From contig MU385956.1 of the NCBI GenBank assembly GCA_022497145.1, forward strand, positions 42,114 through 106,113: DNA of 64,000 bases, read 5' to 3'. The number at the start of each line of letters is the position of its first letter. Positions within the stretch are counted from its first letter, which is position 1. The notes under the pieces were generated by a model that did no database searches, was not told where the DNA came from, and saw nothing but the letters and a program-made list of their open reading frames with translations. The position numbers and the translations under genes are program-made. This document shows positions 23,242 to 33,129 of this stretch, piece after piece. Source of the stretch: Rostrohypoxylon terebratum. Lineage: Eukaryota > Ascomycota > Sordariomycetes > Xylariales > Hypoxylaceae.

Positions 23242-24518
23242 TTACGCCCCCTTTAGAGTAACACCAATGCTCGTGGTAATCTCAACATAGTTGGTCCTGT
23301 CTTGGCCTTGGGATAGAGTTATCGCTCTGGATGATTGGCTCCTATCGATGTTCTGCCGAGAGAGTTTCTTCAGCGGAAACTGAGCTGTGAAATTTGTGTT
23401 GGTGTTCGCCGCCATTAACCCACTTTGCAATGATTGAAGAAGTGGCCAAAAATAGACAATGCAAGTTGCTGAGAAGCTAGTAAATTGAACTAGCTGGGAG
23501 CATAGGTGGTAAGGAAAAGACAGCAACGTGTAATCGTCTTCTGTTAGGCGAGGAAGGTAAACAAACTGGAAGATCGTGGCGATGATCACGCTTTTTCTCG
23601 TCAGGGACCGAGGGTTTCTCAATAAAGGGGAGGGAACAAACAAGATTCTTGCTACATAGAATAGAACGAGAGTCATTCGAAGAGTAAAGGCCATATTCAA
23701 TGGCAAGATGATCAATATCGGGATAGCAATGAGGGTGATGTCGGTTATTATGTTAAGGACGGCAACATACGTGAGAAATTCTTGCTTCATGGTGTAAGCT
23801 ATGTAGATTACCAGCTGAACTTGAAATTCAAGAATCGATCAGTGCAAGATCTTACCTGCCCAAAGGAACTGCCATCTTTCTTGGAGTTCCACGATACGCT
23901 GTCTGCGTGCTGAAATCCTGTACCGATCAACGAGGTGATCATCCAGATTATGATCATAAGACCAATGATATGGGTCATTTTTCTATGGATTGCTCCTGGG
24001 GATAAAGTGATCATATTCAAGTAGACAGATAGCTTTGAGAATCCAAGGCTCAGGATGAGTAGAAGATCTCGCGCAAGCCCGACCTATGTACGAATTTTAG
24101 CAGATAATACTCGGTATGGGACACTTCATGATTAAGGAAATACTATACCTTGCTTCCTTCGATCAATTCTTGGGAAGTTATCAATGAGATTTCTTTCCCA
24201 TAGATTTTACTCTCCGGAGTGATCATAGTAATCGACTCTCCCAAAGCAAAGCCCTTAGGTTAGCTGAAAGTTAGAGCTTTGGTCTTATTCGGTATGTGCA
24301 ATGGGACATACAAATGCTATCAATACGAACAAGTCTTCCCAGGAAAAGGGCCTGTTATTTCTTATAAAGCATCGAGTTAATTGCCGGAAGCAGAGCATGA
24401 GAAACATAATAGCAAGAAGTAGCCAGGTAATCATTTGCAGAATTGGATTCAGATTGGATTTTGATACCATAACTCTTCCGCCATCTAGAATGTTGCTTCT
24501 GACACTTTGCGTGATCAT
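23242..24518 (-). CDS. Rhodopsin-like integral membrane protein (SAT4/PTH11-type family)
   Basis: Four exons, 24518-24312, 24253-24149, 24083-23856 and 23814-23242, encode 370 residues. Junctions rebuild LIAF-GFALGESIT, EGSK-VGLARDLLL and SFGQ-LVIYIAY. About seven hydrophobic segments are seen, with the family pattern: Arg-rich loop and FSWEDLFVLIAFV after TM1, GKEISL, LSLGFSKLSVYLN, then a hydrophilic C-tail (LSRQNIDRSQSSRAITLS). The third intron is very short (41 bp). Within exon 4 a 15-residue hydrophilic insert (about FVPSPLLRNPRSLTR) breaks a TM segment and matches a possible 45-bp in-frame intron, which would give 355 residues. The family's role is poorly known; members are often in secondary-metabolite or surface-sensing gene sets. 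It faces the small peptide gene tail to tail. Confidence 0.72.
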
Positions 24519-25106
24519 TTTGAACGCAAGACGGGAAATAAATAGGTAGGTTTTCTACCTAATATCTATGGAGTGTCCATCAAACTTGGACCGACGGAAG
24601 TACAGGAAAATGTGTGATATACAAAGCCTAATATTTCTCAGATTACTGACATCCTACTCAGTTGACGTTACACTTCAACCATTCAGCTTTAATATCAGCT
24701 TTTATATTAATGTTTGCGGACTTTTGTGTTTGCTGCATTACCCATCAGTAAATACTAGGTACGTACCTAGGTACCTTCGATAGCTTCGTCTGTAGCTACC
24801 CGACGGCTCGCCACAATCCTCTTTTGTTTAATGATATCTCTACAGCCTGCTCAGCCCTCGGTGGAGGTCTCGGAGTTTTCATTTGACTTTAATTGGCTAT
24901 CCCGTTTTCTTCCGCTCATACCCTAAAATATAGGTAACCCAGGGTTTCTTCTCAATGTCCCTTACTTGCCCAAATTTTAGACAATAACAAGAACGCTGCT
25001 TAAAGCCCACATGAATTGCTCAATCCTCTCCAAGCTTTCATCTTTTCTATCTTAGCATTCTTCCGTGTATAGTAATCCGTTTCCGTTGGAAAGAATTGCA
25101 TATATC
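24519..25106. promoter_or_regulatory. Divergent promoter region, rhodopsin-like gene and permease
   Basis: About 590 bp between divergent starts. It holds a TACGTACCTAGGTACC motif near 24760 and a pyrimidine-rich tract (CTCTCCAAGCTTTCATCTTT) just before the permease. No specific regulatory site can be named. Confidence 0.35.
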
Positions 25107-26883
25107 ATGAATTCGAGAAACGACATCGAGCTGCGAATGGGGCCCCCTCACACCATGCCGGCACCCAGTCTAACTCCGAAATCGGAAACCTCACCTTCCG
25201 GTGATGACGAGATACTAATACGGCTGGGTAAACGTCCACTGCTTAATCGTAGTTTTGGGTTCATGTCAATCCTCGGCTTATCCTGCTCGTCGCTATGCTC
25301 CTGGGAAGGGATACTGGTAACATCGGTTACAAGCCTCATGGACGGTGGGCCAGCCGCGGTCATATGGACTTTCGTGGTCGGTTGGGTAGGAATTACCTCA
25401 ATATACACAGTGCTGGCCGAGCTGTCATCGATTGCTCCTACAGCAGGTGGACAATGTATGTCGAATTCTCACTTCGGGTGGGTGCTCGATGCTAAAACCG
25501 TGCTGTGCAGATCACTGGGTGGCCATGATGGCTCCAGCGTCCTGCTCGAACTTCTTGACGTATTTAACTGCTTGGCTGACTACTTTGGCTTGGCAAGCTA
25601 TGGCTATAACGACAAGTTACCTTATCGCGACAACCCTCCAGGGCATCGTTGTTCTAGCACAACCGAGTTATATACCGCTGCCATGGCACACATTACTTAT
25701 CATGTGGGCTAACATAATACTTGCGGTGCTAATAAACTCGACAACCGGCCGATTCTTAGCAAGACTAGAGGGTCTTATCCTCATTTTGCATTTGATGGGA
25801 TTCTTTGGGATACTAGTTCCCTTGGTCTATTTCTCGCCACATAACGATCCGTCTACTGTGTTCACCACTTTTTTCACCGATAGTGGTTGGGGGTCTGAGG
25901 GAGTGACCTTCTTCGTGTCACTCCCATCCATTGCTAGCACGTTGATAGGTAGGTACATACCCCTATACTTCCAGCCCACGATAAGTATATGCGCCCGATC
26001 TAAAAAATATAGGTGGCGATTGTGCTGTCCATATGTCCGAGGAAATCTTATCTGCTGCCACAGTGGTTCCTCAAGCGATGCTCTACACCATTTTCATCAA
26101 CGGTTCGCTAGCGTTTGCCATGGCCATTGCTCTGATGTTCTGTCTCACCGATATGAACGCCGCAATTGAGGCAGTAGAGACAATGTTCTACCCTTTCCTT
26201 GAGATCTTTCGGTCTGGAGTTGACTCAACCACCGGAGCGGTTCTGATGGCTTCTGTCGTTCTCATATTAGCAGCTGCAAGTAGCGTAGGTGTATATGCCG
26301 CAGCATCAAGGATGATATGGTCGTTTGCGAGGGACGACGGACTGCCGTTTTCTCGTCATCTTGCCAAGGTTAGCAGTCTCCGATCCGACTTTCTCCATGT
26401 CTGATGCTGACTATTGAAAAGCTTACTAAGGGATCGTCTCTACCGATTTATGCAATATTTACTACCATGGGCATCGCAGGTCTCATTTCTCTGATCGGTC
26501 TTGGTTCCTCCGTAGCACTCTCCGCCCTCCTGTCCCTCATTGTGGCAGCTCTATACTCGTCCTACCTTCTGGTGTGCGGGTTGTTCTTATGGCGACGATG
26601 CACTGGTGGGCTCCAGCATGCTACACACGCGGGCGACCAACCAGAGGGCCTTGTATGGGGTCCCTGGAAGCTTCCCGAGCCACTTGGCATAGCTAACAAC
26701 ATCTTTGCATGTCTCTACAGCGCGATCTTGCTTTTTTGGTCGTTTTGGCCTCAGACCACCGCGCCGACGCCCGAAACCTTTAATTGGAGTATTCTTATAT
26801 ATGGCGCCGTCGTTCTATTTAGCGTTGTCTGGTATATTGTACGAGCTCGATATAATTTTAGGGGACCTGTTAAGGAAGTCTGA
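25107..26883 (+). CDS. APC-family amino acid / GABA-type permease
   Basis: Four exons, 25107-25455, 25511-25948, 26013-26368 and 26422-26883, encode 534 residues from the ATG at 25107; the upstream GTG is not a start. About 12 TM segments are present. Family motifs include the N-terminal RSFGFMSILGLS, TAGGQYHWVAMMAP (rebuilt across intron 1), GGDCAVHMSEEI (rebuilt across intron 2), and SRMIWSFARDDGLPFS. This is the GABA/choline/amino acid permease subgroup of fungi, acting at the plasma membrane. The gene is intact. It sits at the right edge of the accessory stretch, so import of an amino acid or amine is likely, with substrate undetermined. The last exon begins LTKGSSLP where related proteins usually have a longer loop, so the third junction is a little less certain. 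Confidence 0.88.
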
Positions 26884-27927
26884 TCTCAACTACCTACCTA
26901 GTAGGTACCTAGGCAGATAATGAACAGTCATCGAGTACCTAGATACCTAGAATCCTATAGATACCTGACTAGCTCAGGTTAGCGACTTTCAACATCAATA
27001 TACAATATACAATCTGGCTTTGCATACCTTGCAGAAATCCTTTGAGAATGTCTTATGTTTATCATAAATCGAGGAGAGCGGAGCGGAACGTAGGGACACA
27101 CATACCATCACATGAACGTGAAAATGCAGTATTTCCTAAAGTTAAGGTCTCTTTCCTGCAGCCCTTTTTTAGTATCATGTCTCGTCAGGATCAGAGCCTT
27201 TGCTAATTGGCTGGAATACAGGTCTGTACAACGAGATGTATACAGGAGAGTTGGAGTATTAGGTAGATTGGGGGTTGATGGATAGTGGTGGGGTGTGCGT
27301 CGAGTACCTACCTAGTACCTATATGACGCTATCACCCCTATTACCCCTATCCGACATTTCGGGACCGGCAGTGGGGCTTGAGCGGAGATGCTAACACGGA
27401 GCTCGGAGATATGAGCCAGATTGAAAAGTAAATCAATCGTACTTAGGTACCTCTTGATCGAAGCTACCTTATCTATTTTTATTATTAATAGAACGGATGA
27501 AATGGCAATCTTGTGTGACATGAGCAATACGGGAAACTCTGAAGCTGAATATGAGTTGCTCTGTGCATACCCCGCAATAATTATCGTACAAAGCAGCTTA
27601 GCTGCCTATCCCATGCGGTCCCACTTTACCCCCACTACGTCAAAGTCAAAGCTTCCCCACGTTATTAGGTACCATGTCACGTACCGAAGTACCAAGTAAC
27701 TTCAAAAGTTCAAACCCCACGTCGAATTTCGTGAAGCTTTCAAACGCAACTTCACCTTTCACCTTTCAGTTCAGCCTCCTCCTCATCTTCCCAAATCTAG
27801 GACGGCCACAACTTTCTTTCTCCTCTCTTTGTCTCTCTTCAGCATCGTATGCGTATGAAAAGTAGACTCCATACCACACATGCTCGTATGCTCTAAGCTC
27901 AACAACCCCCCACCAATAATCGCAATC
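26884..27927. other. Intergenic, motif-rich
   Basis: About 1 kb with several CTACCTAGTAGGTACCTAGG-type motifs (26890-26960, 27300-27325) and short frames without support. The last 150 bp is pyrimidine-rich and is the likely promoter of the CSN4 gene. The string ACATCAATATACAATATA near 26990 recurs near 31848. Confidence 0.45.
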
Positions 27928-29220
27928 ATGGCCAGCTCCAAGATAACCGAACGTCTCTCCAACCTTGGAGGTGATCCGGCGTCCACCCTCCGATCCATCA
28001 TCTCCGAGCTGAAGACGACATCCACGCCGGACTCCGCCGCCGCGGAGCTGCGCTCCATCACCGACGCCATCCTCTCGCCATCCACGCACCTGGGCATCGT
28101 ATCCCAGCGCGCCCTGATCGAGCACCTCATCGAAACCGTGCGCACCTTCGAGCAGCAGCCCGACCTGTGGATCACGACCAGCGAGTACGTCCTCGCGCAG
28201 ATCTCCGCCAGCACCAGCACCGCGAGCGCCGCCGACCAAACAACCACATCGGGCACCTTCCTAGAGCAGACCGTGCAGCTCCGCGAGCTACTCGCCGACG
28301 CCCACGAGGCGAACGAAGACCACGTGCAAGCAGCCCGCGCCCTCTCCGAGATCCCCCTCGACTCCTCCTCGCGGCGCGTGACGCCCGAGAACCGCGTGTC
28401 CGTCTGGATCCGCATCGTGCGCAACTACCTCGAGGTCGACGACACGACCAACGCCGAGACCTACCTGAACAAGCTGAAGAACGTCATCTACCAAGTCGCC
28501 GACCCGACCCTGAACCTGCACTTCAAGCTCTCGCAGGCGCGCATCCAAGACGCCAAGCGCGAGTTCCTCTCCGCCTCCCAGGCCTACCACGAGATCAGCC
28601 AGACGCCCTCCATCACCGAGGACGAGCGCCTGCACACGCTAAGCATGGCCGTGAAATGCGCGGTCCTCGCCCCCGCCGGCCCCCTCCGTAGCCGCGTCCT
28701 GGGCCGCCTATACAAAGACGAGCGCGCCGCCTCGCTCCCCGAGCACGGCATGCTCGAGAAGATGCTCTTCGACCGCCTGCTCGCGCCCTCCGAGGTACGC
28801 AAGTTCGCCGAAGGCCTCGCCCCGCACCAGCTCGCGCGCACCGCCGACGGCTCCACGGTGCTGGACCGCGCCGTCGTCGAGCACAACCTGCTGGGCGTCT
28901 CGCGGCTGTACCTGAACATCGGCTTCGACGCGCTGGGCGACATCCTGGGCCTCGATGCCGACGGCGCCGAGGACACCACCGCCAAGATGATCGAGCAGGG
29001 CCGCCTCGTCGGCAGCGTCGACCAGATCGACCGCGTCATCTTCTTCGAGGGGGGCGAGGCCTCCGGCGAGAAGGGCAGCGGCCGCGCAGAGGTCAAGGTC
29101 GGCCGCGAGATGCGCCGCTGGGACGCCAACGTGCAGAGCTTGGCCGAGGAGGTCGAGAACGTTACGAACGCGCTGCAACGGGAGTTCCCCCAGTTCGTCC
29201 AGGACAACCTTACCGTATGA
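27928..29220 (+). CDS. CSN4: COP9 signalosome subunit 4
   Basis: Single exon, 430 residues from the ATG at 27928 (context ATCATGGCC, protein MASSKITERL). An in-frame ATG at 27880 would add 16 residues without family support. The protein is helical and repeat-like, with the PCI region in the C-terminal half (FLSASQAYHEIS, LKCAVLAPAG-like segment, HGMLEKMLFDRLL, VEHNLLGVSRLYLNIGF, IDRVIFFEGG) and the typical C-terminal helix (NVTNALQREFPQFVQ). As part of the COP9 signalosome it supports cullin deneddylation in the nucleus; in fungi this complex governs development and secondary metabolism. The coding region is much richer in G+C, particularly at third positions, than the accessory genes to its left. 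Confidence 0.93.
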   Translation: MASSKITERLSNLGGDPASTLRSIISELKTTSTPDSAAAELRSITDAILSPSTHLGIVSQRALIEHLIETVRTFEQQPDLWITTSEYVLAQISASTSTASAADQTTTSGTFLEQTVQLRELLADAHEANEDHVQAARALSEIPLDSSSRRVTPENRVSVWIRIVRNYLEVDDTTNAETYLNKLKNVIYQVADPTLNLHFKLSQARIQDAKREFLSASQAYHEISQTPSITEDERLHTLSMAVKCAVLAPAGPLRSRVLGRLYKDERAASLPEHGMLEKMLFDRLLAPSEVRKFAEGLAPHQLARTADGSTVLDRAVVEHNLLGVSRLYLNIGFDALGDILGLDADGAEDTTAKMIEQGRLVGSVDQIDRVIFFEGGEASGEKGSGRAEVKVGREMRRWDANVQSLAEEVENVTNALQREFPQFVQDNLTV

Positions 29221-29458
29221 TGGATAGGCTGGAATCGGGAATGATGGCGAAGGGTGCAAGAAGAGCAAGGCAAGACAATACAAGGCAGTGGCGTATGATA
29301 CGGAATGGGGGATACTTAACCACTTGGTGTGGTGTGTCCGGCGTTATCTAATGAATGAATAAATGCATGCATGCACACGGCGTCAAGGAAGACTAGGCTG
29401 TAAATAGACAAATGAGTTAACGAACTGAAAAAAAGGCAAATATTACTTCATTCAGTGA

Positions 29459-29490
<32 letters not shown>

Positions 29491-29564
29491 TGAATAGACG
29501 GGGTTATCATTGAGCAATAGTGGTAATCTTGGTCTGGATAACTCGGACTACCTAATGGTCTATT
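29221..29564. repeat. Intergenic with GATT microsatellite
   Basis: The gap between two convergent genes holds a perfect tetranucleotide run (GATT, about eight copies, 29459-29490) and a short ATGC/GAAT-rich stretch near 29350. No gene is seen. Confidence 0.7.
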
Positions 29565-30668
29565 CTAATCTAGGTCGCTCTTACGCACAACGATATAACC
29601 TTGGCTAAGTAACTTCGGGTTGCCTCTCTCCTCTTCGAATATCATATCCTCGATAGCTTGTCTCTGTCTCGGGTCCGCGGCGATGCTCTTGATATCATCT
29701 TCCTGAGCTTCCGCGAGCCTGATGACCCTAATTAGCTGATCGGCGATCTTCTCGCCCATGAGGTTGTAGCCGTTGGCGGAAAGGTGTACGCCGTCCATTT
29801 CCCAGTACTTAGGCCTGTCCTCGGCTGCCATATCATGGTATGGTATCGCGTTATATAAGTCGAAGTAAAAGCTACGCTAGAGTTAGTATTTCGAAATAGG
29901 GAGAAATTTAATAGCGAGAAGATCTCCTCTAAATTCAGAACGAATGAGAGCATGAAACCACTTACAAATTTGTTTTCTTATACTCCTTGATAGCCTTGTT
30001 CACCTCATCTCTACGCTCCTTAATATCCTTATATCTGCTTCTCGTATCGGTTATCGTCAACGCAAGTACCTTGCTATCGTGCGACAGCGGGATGTCCCAA
30101 GTTTTCTTCAAACCAGCAATCAGGTCTTCTGCCGAGCATCCCCAGCCAAGATCACTGCATGCGAACTCTAGATTAGTAAATTGATACCTTAAATGGGCAT
30201 AGTGAATTATAATAGAAATAAGATAAGTGTATCGTACTTGGTCCCGCCCAGTATTATAGTCCAGTCATACGGTTCGTTATCACGCTTTGCTCTTTTCCCT
30301 GCAGCCAGATTTCCGTATTAGTATAAGCCAATTTGAACCGTCAAATGAGGAAATAGGTAGTATGTAGAACAAAACACTACGTAACCACGGACCGGAGTAA
30401 CATGGAAAAGCAGCACTCCGTTCCATGTCTCTATATGTGGGTCGGACAAGGACAACTCACAAGCATCCTCCATGCGACTGAGATACGAGCCCCTAGTGAC
30501 CAGATCTCCGGGCACACCGTCGATCTCGTATATGATCTCGCGGTATCCGTGGCCGAGGAGCGCATCCTCGAGCTTCTCCTTCAACCTTTCCGCGTAGGGC
30601 TGCCCCGCCGGAAACCCGGCCGTCAGCGAGTTGCCGAAGCAGAGCAGGCGTAGCGTCTTCTTCGCCAT
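29565..30668 (-). CDS. SGNH/GDSL-type hydrolase
   Basis: Four exons, 30668-30461, 30298-30238, 30154-29966 and 29871-29565, encode 254 residues. Block I is LLCFGNSLTAGF with nucleophile Ser14 (GNSL instead of GDSL). The second exon rebuilds YDWTIILGGTND (block III Asn). Block V is DGVHLSANGY with the catalytic Asp and His. No signal peptide is seen, so it is probably intracellular. The first intron is long for this window (162 bp). By family it is an esterase, lipase or acyl-hydrolase of unknown substrate. The tail has an acidic, Gln-rich helix (about residues 205-240) after the catalytic domain. Its start is within a G+C-rich leader that has no other gene for a kilobase. Confidence 0.88.
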
Positions 30669-31689
30669 GTGGTTCGGTGTGGTTCGGAGAGAACGGACGG
30701 ACGGATAGGTTCGCTTCCGCGGTTATATGGGGTCGATAAGGCGAGCCAAGCGCGAAAAGCGCGGCGGGAGTGCAGGACGGGTTGGGATTTGAAGAGATAG
30801 GTGGGTATGGAGATGCAGCGGAACGAGGTCTACGGGCCAGACAGAAAGCGTCACGAGACCGGTTCTTGGGATAGGATGGGATGGACGAATCCCGAATCGG
30901 TCGTCAACGCATCCGGGCGTGTTAGGCAGTGGTACGTATTGCTTGAATTCCGGTACGACCGTTCGGAGCGCCGTGGACAGATAAAACTAGTGGAATGGAT
31001 GAGGATAGACCGAAAAGGAGTCTTATCCTATCGTAACTCAGCAAGAAAAGCGAGAAAACCAAAAAAAGATGTGTGTGGGTGAAGGTCAATGGATGGATCG
31101 TACTATACACCTCACGAGAAAAGAATACGAGAAAGAAAAGAGAGAAAGATGATTTGAATGGAAAAGTTCAGACCAATGTCAACAATTCAATAAGGCTGAA
31201 AGTATAAACAAGAAGAAACATTCGGCGGAAGAGTAACTCGAAGTTTAAACCGTGACCAATGCGGCATGTTGCGTCAGTCAGGTGCCCCTCCTACCTACTA
31301 CTACCATATTGGCCATATTGGAGAGCGGCAGCTACGATAAGCTTGGGAACTATGTGGGGCATTTAAAAGCCCCGGTGCGCTATGATTAGGCCACCATGCA
31401 GGTCAGCCTTGCTAGGAAGCGTGGCTGCGTGGATAGCGCACCTAGGATGGGCTAGGATGGGCTAGGACGGGCTAGGACCTAAGGTGCCTGAATAGGTGGC
31501 AGGTGGGGATTGTTCACCTTTCGACCCCATAGAAACATTGAAACCTTGCATCGAAAGCATCGAACAATGGCGGGAAGTCGTGAACACGTTGATAGTGACT
31601 CTTATAATATGGGTCGAAAGATGAATTGGGAATTACCTAGGTCCGTTTGACCCGGTCAAGACTGGACTCGGAAGTCTCATCGGGAGTTT
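30669..31689. other. Intergenic with a short tandem repeat
   Basis: About 1 kb upstream of the SGNH gene. Short frames (30801-31082) lack any support. Four tandem copies of a 10-bp unit (CTAGGATGGG and variants) lie at about 31442-31480. Otherwise nothing was recognised. Confidence 0.5.
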
Positions 31690-32367
31690 ACCTAGGCAGA
31701 ATAATGTCAGAAAAAGTCCCCCACGTAGTAATAGTACTGTATTGCACTGTGACACCTTCAAGTCGGTATTGTTAAGCCTTAGGTAGCGCCAAGCCACTAC
31801 TTCATTTACGGACTAGATTTGGAGTAGTCGCTTAATCCCTGCCAAAACATCAATATACAATATAACTTCATGAAAACTTGGTCAAACAACGTCGGACCTG
31901 TTTTATTTAATTAATTATATTCAGAGCTTCAAAAGGAATCAAGTTGCACCTCAATATGATGGAATTTGAGAAAGTTAGATGATGGTGTTTTCGATGATGT
32001 AATTTACTGTTTATGCATGATGATTAAGGAGACTTTCCTAAATAGGTAATATACTCAAGCCGCCATAACTCGATCAAAAAACGTTAAAAATTAATGCAAC
32101 AAAGTTTTTTATGATTATCAAGCTATAATTCATAATATAAAGCTTTTTCCAATTATTTAATCATATATGTATTCGTTGAATTATTCAATTTAACAGATTT
32201 GAGGTAATAAAACCTAACTTCTGATTGGTTGATCTTTCTCTCTCTCGATTTGGTATAGCGGATCGGCGCTACTTACAGCCACTAACAGTATTGACTTCGG
32301 TGGATCAACAGTGCAATACAGTACTATTACTACGTGGGGGACTTTTTTTGACGTTATTCTGCTAGGT
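31690..32367. mobile_element. Foldback / MITE-like element with about 85-bp terminal inverted repeats
   Basis: The left arm (31690 to about 31778, starting ACCTAGGCAGAATAA) and right arm (about 32283-32367, ending TTATTCTGCTAGGT) are near-perfect inverted copies. A central core of about 40 bp (containing GTCCCCCACGTAGTAATAG) is identical in both arms, and similarity weakens toward the inside. The roughly 500-bp interior is A+T-rich and has no open frame, so the element is non-autonomous. No clear target-site duplication could be read beside the arms. This is probably a DNA-transposon derivative of unknown superfamily. Confidence 0.75.
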
Positions 32368-33129
32368 CAGTAAAATGGGGTACCTATTATAAGAACAATG
32401 CTTTGTGCTGCTACCCGGACTACAGGCACCAAACACAACATTACGCCATTGCTATTGTTGCCAACATCCATTCGAGTCAAGTCAAAGTCAAATAACAAGC
32501 ACAATAACCATTCATGTAAATAAAGTGGTAAAGTTCCAAAATTTCTATAAAGCCATCTTGATGCAAGTGTATGCTAGCCTAACAACCTAAACTCCCCAAC
32601 CTCCCCGCGAGAGAAGGTAGAAAAAGTCCGGAAAACCGATACATGTCAACCAACAAAGAAGATGTGATGTGATCGGCAGTGGTGGGTGGGCGTGTGTAGG
32701 TAGGCAGTAGTGAGTAAAAAAAAATCCAGGCCGTTAGCCAATGGATAGTGTCTGTGATACAACTGAGAACTCTCAACCTGAACTTCTTAGTCAAGACAAG
32801 GACTAACCGCCAATAAATACGAGTTTATCCGAACGAATTCTTACAATGCCATGCTTCAAGGTCCTCCCCGCCAAATACTAGTAGTGGTAGTAATTCATCA
32901 TGTGTGTTACGCCGCCAACCCCAGCACGTCAAAACATTCCTTCCATTCAGAAAACCTCCCCAATCCATTCTTGGCCTTCCAAAATGGCTTTTTATTCAAC
33001 GATAGTCCTTGCAAGCAGTATTTGTGATTGTACAGAAGTAATAAGACCGATCTGGTTTGGAAACCATACCAAAGGCTATGCAGAATTTCTAGGATTTGAA
33101 TCAGTGGATGAGTTGGTAATGTCGATTTA
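32368..33129. other. Intergenic, no gene seen
   Basis: About 760 bp between the foldback element and the end of the CAF120 gene. Short frames on both strands have no motif. The right end is the likely 3' UTR of CAF120. Confidence 0.45.

Noticed and set aside
27766..28691. Long frames opposite and alternate to CSN4
   Set aside because: They are shadows caused by the G+C-rich third positions of the CSN4 gene.
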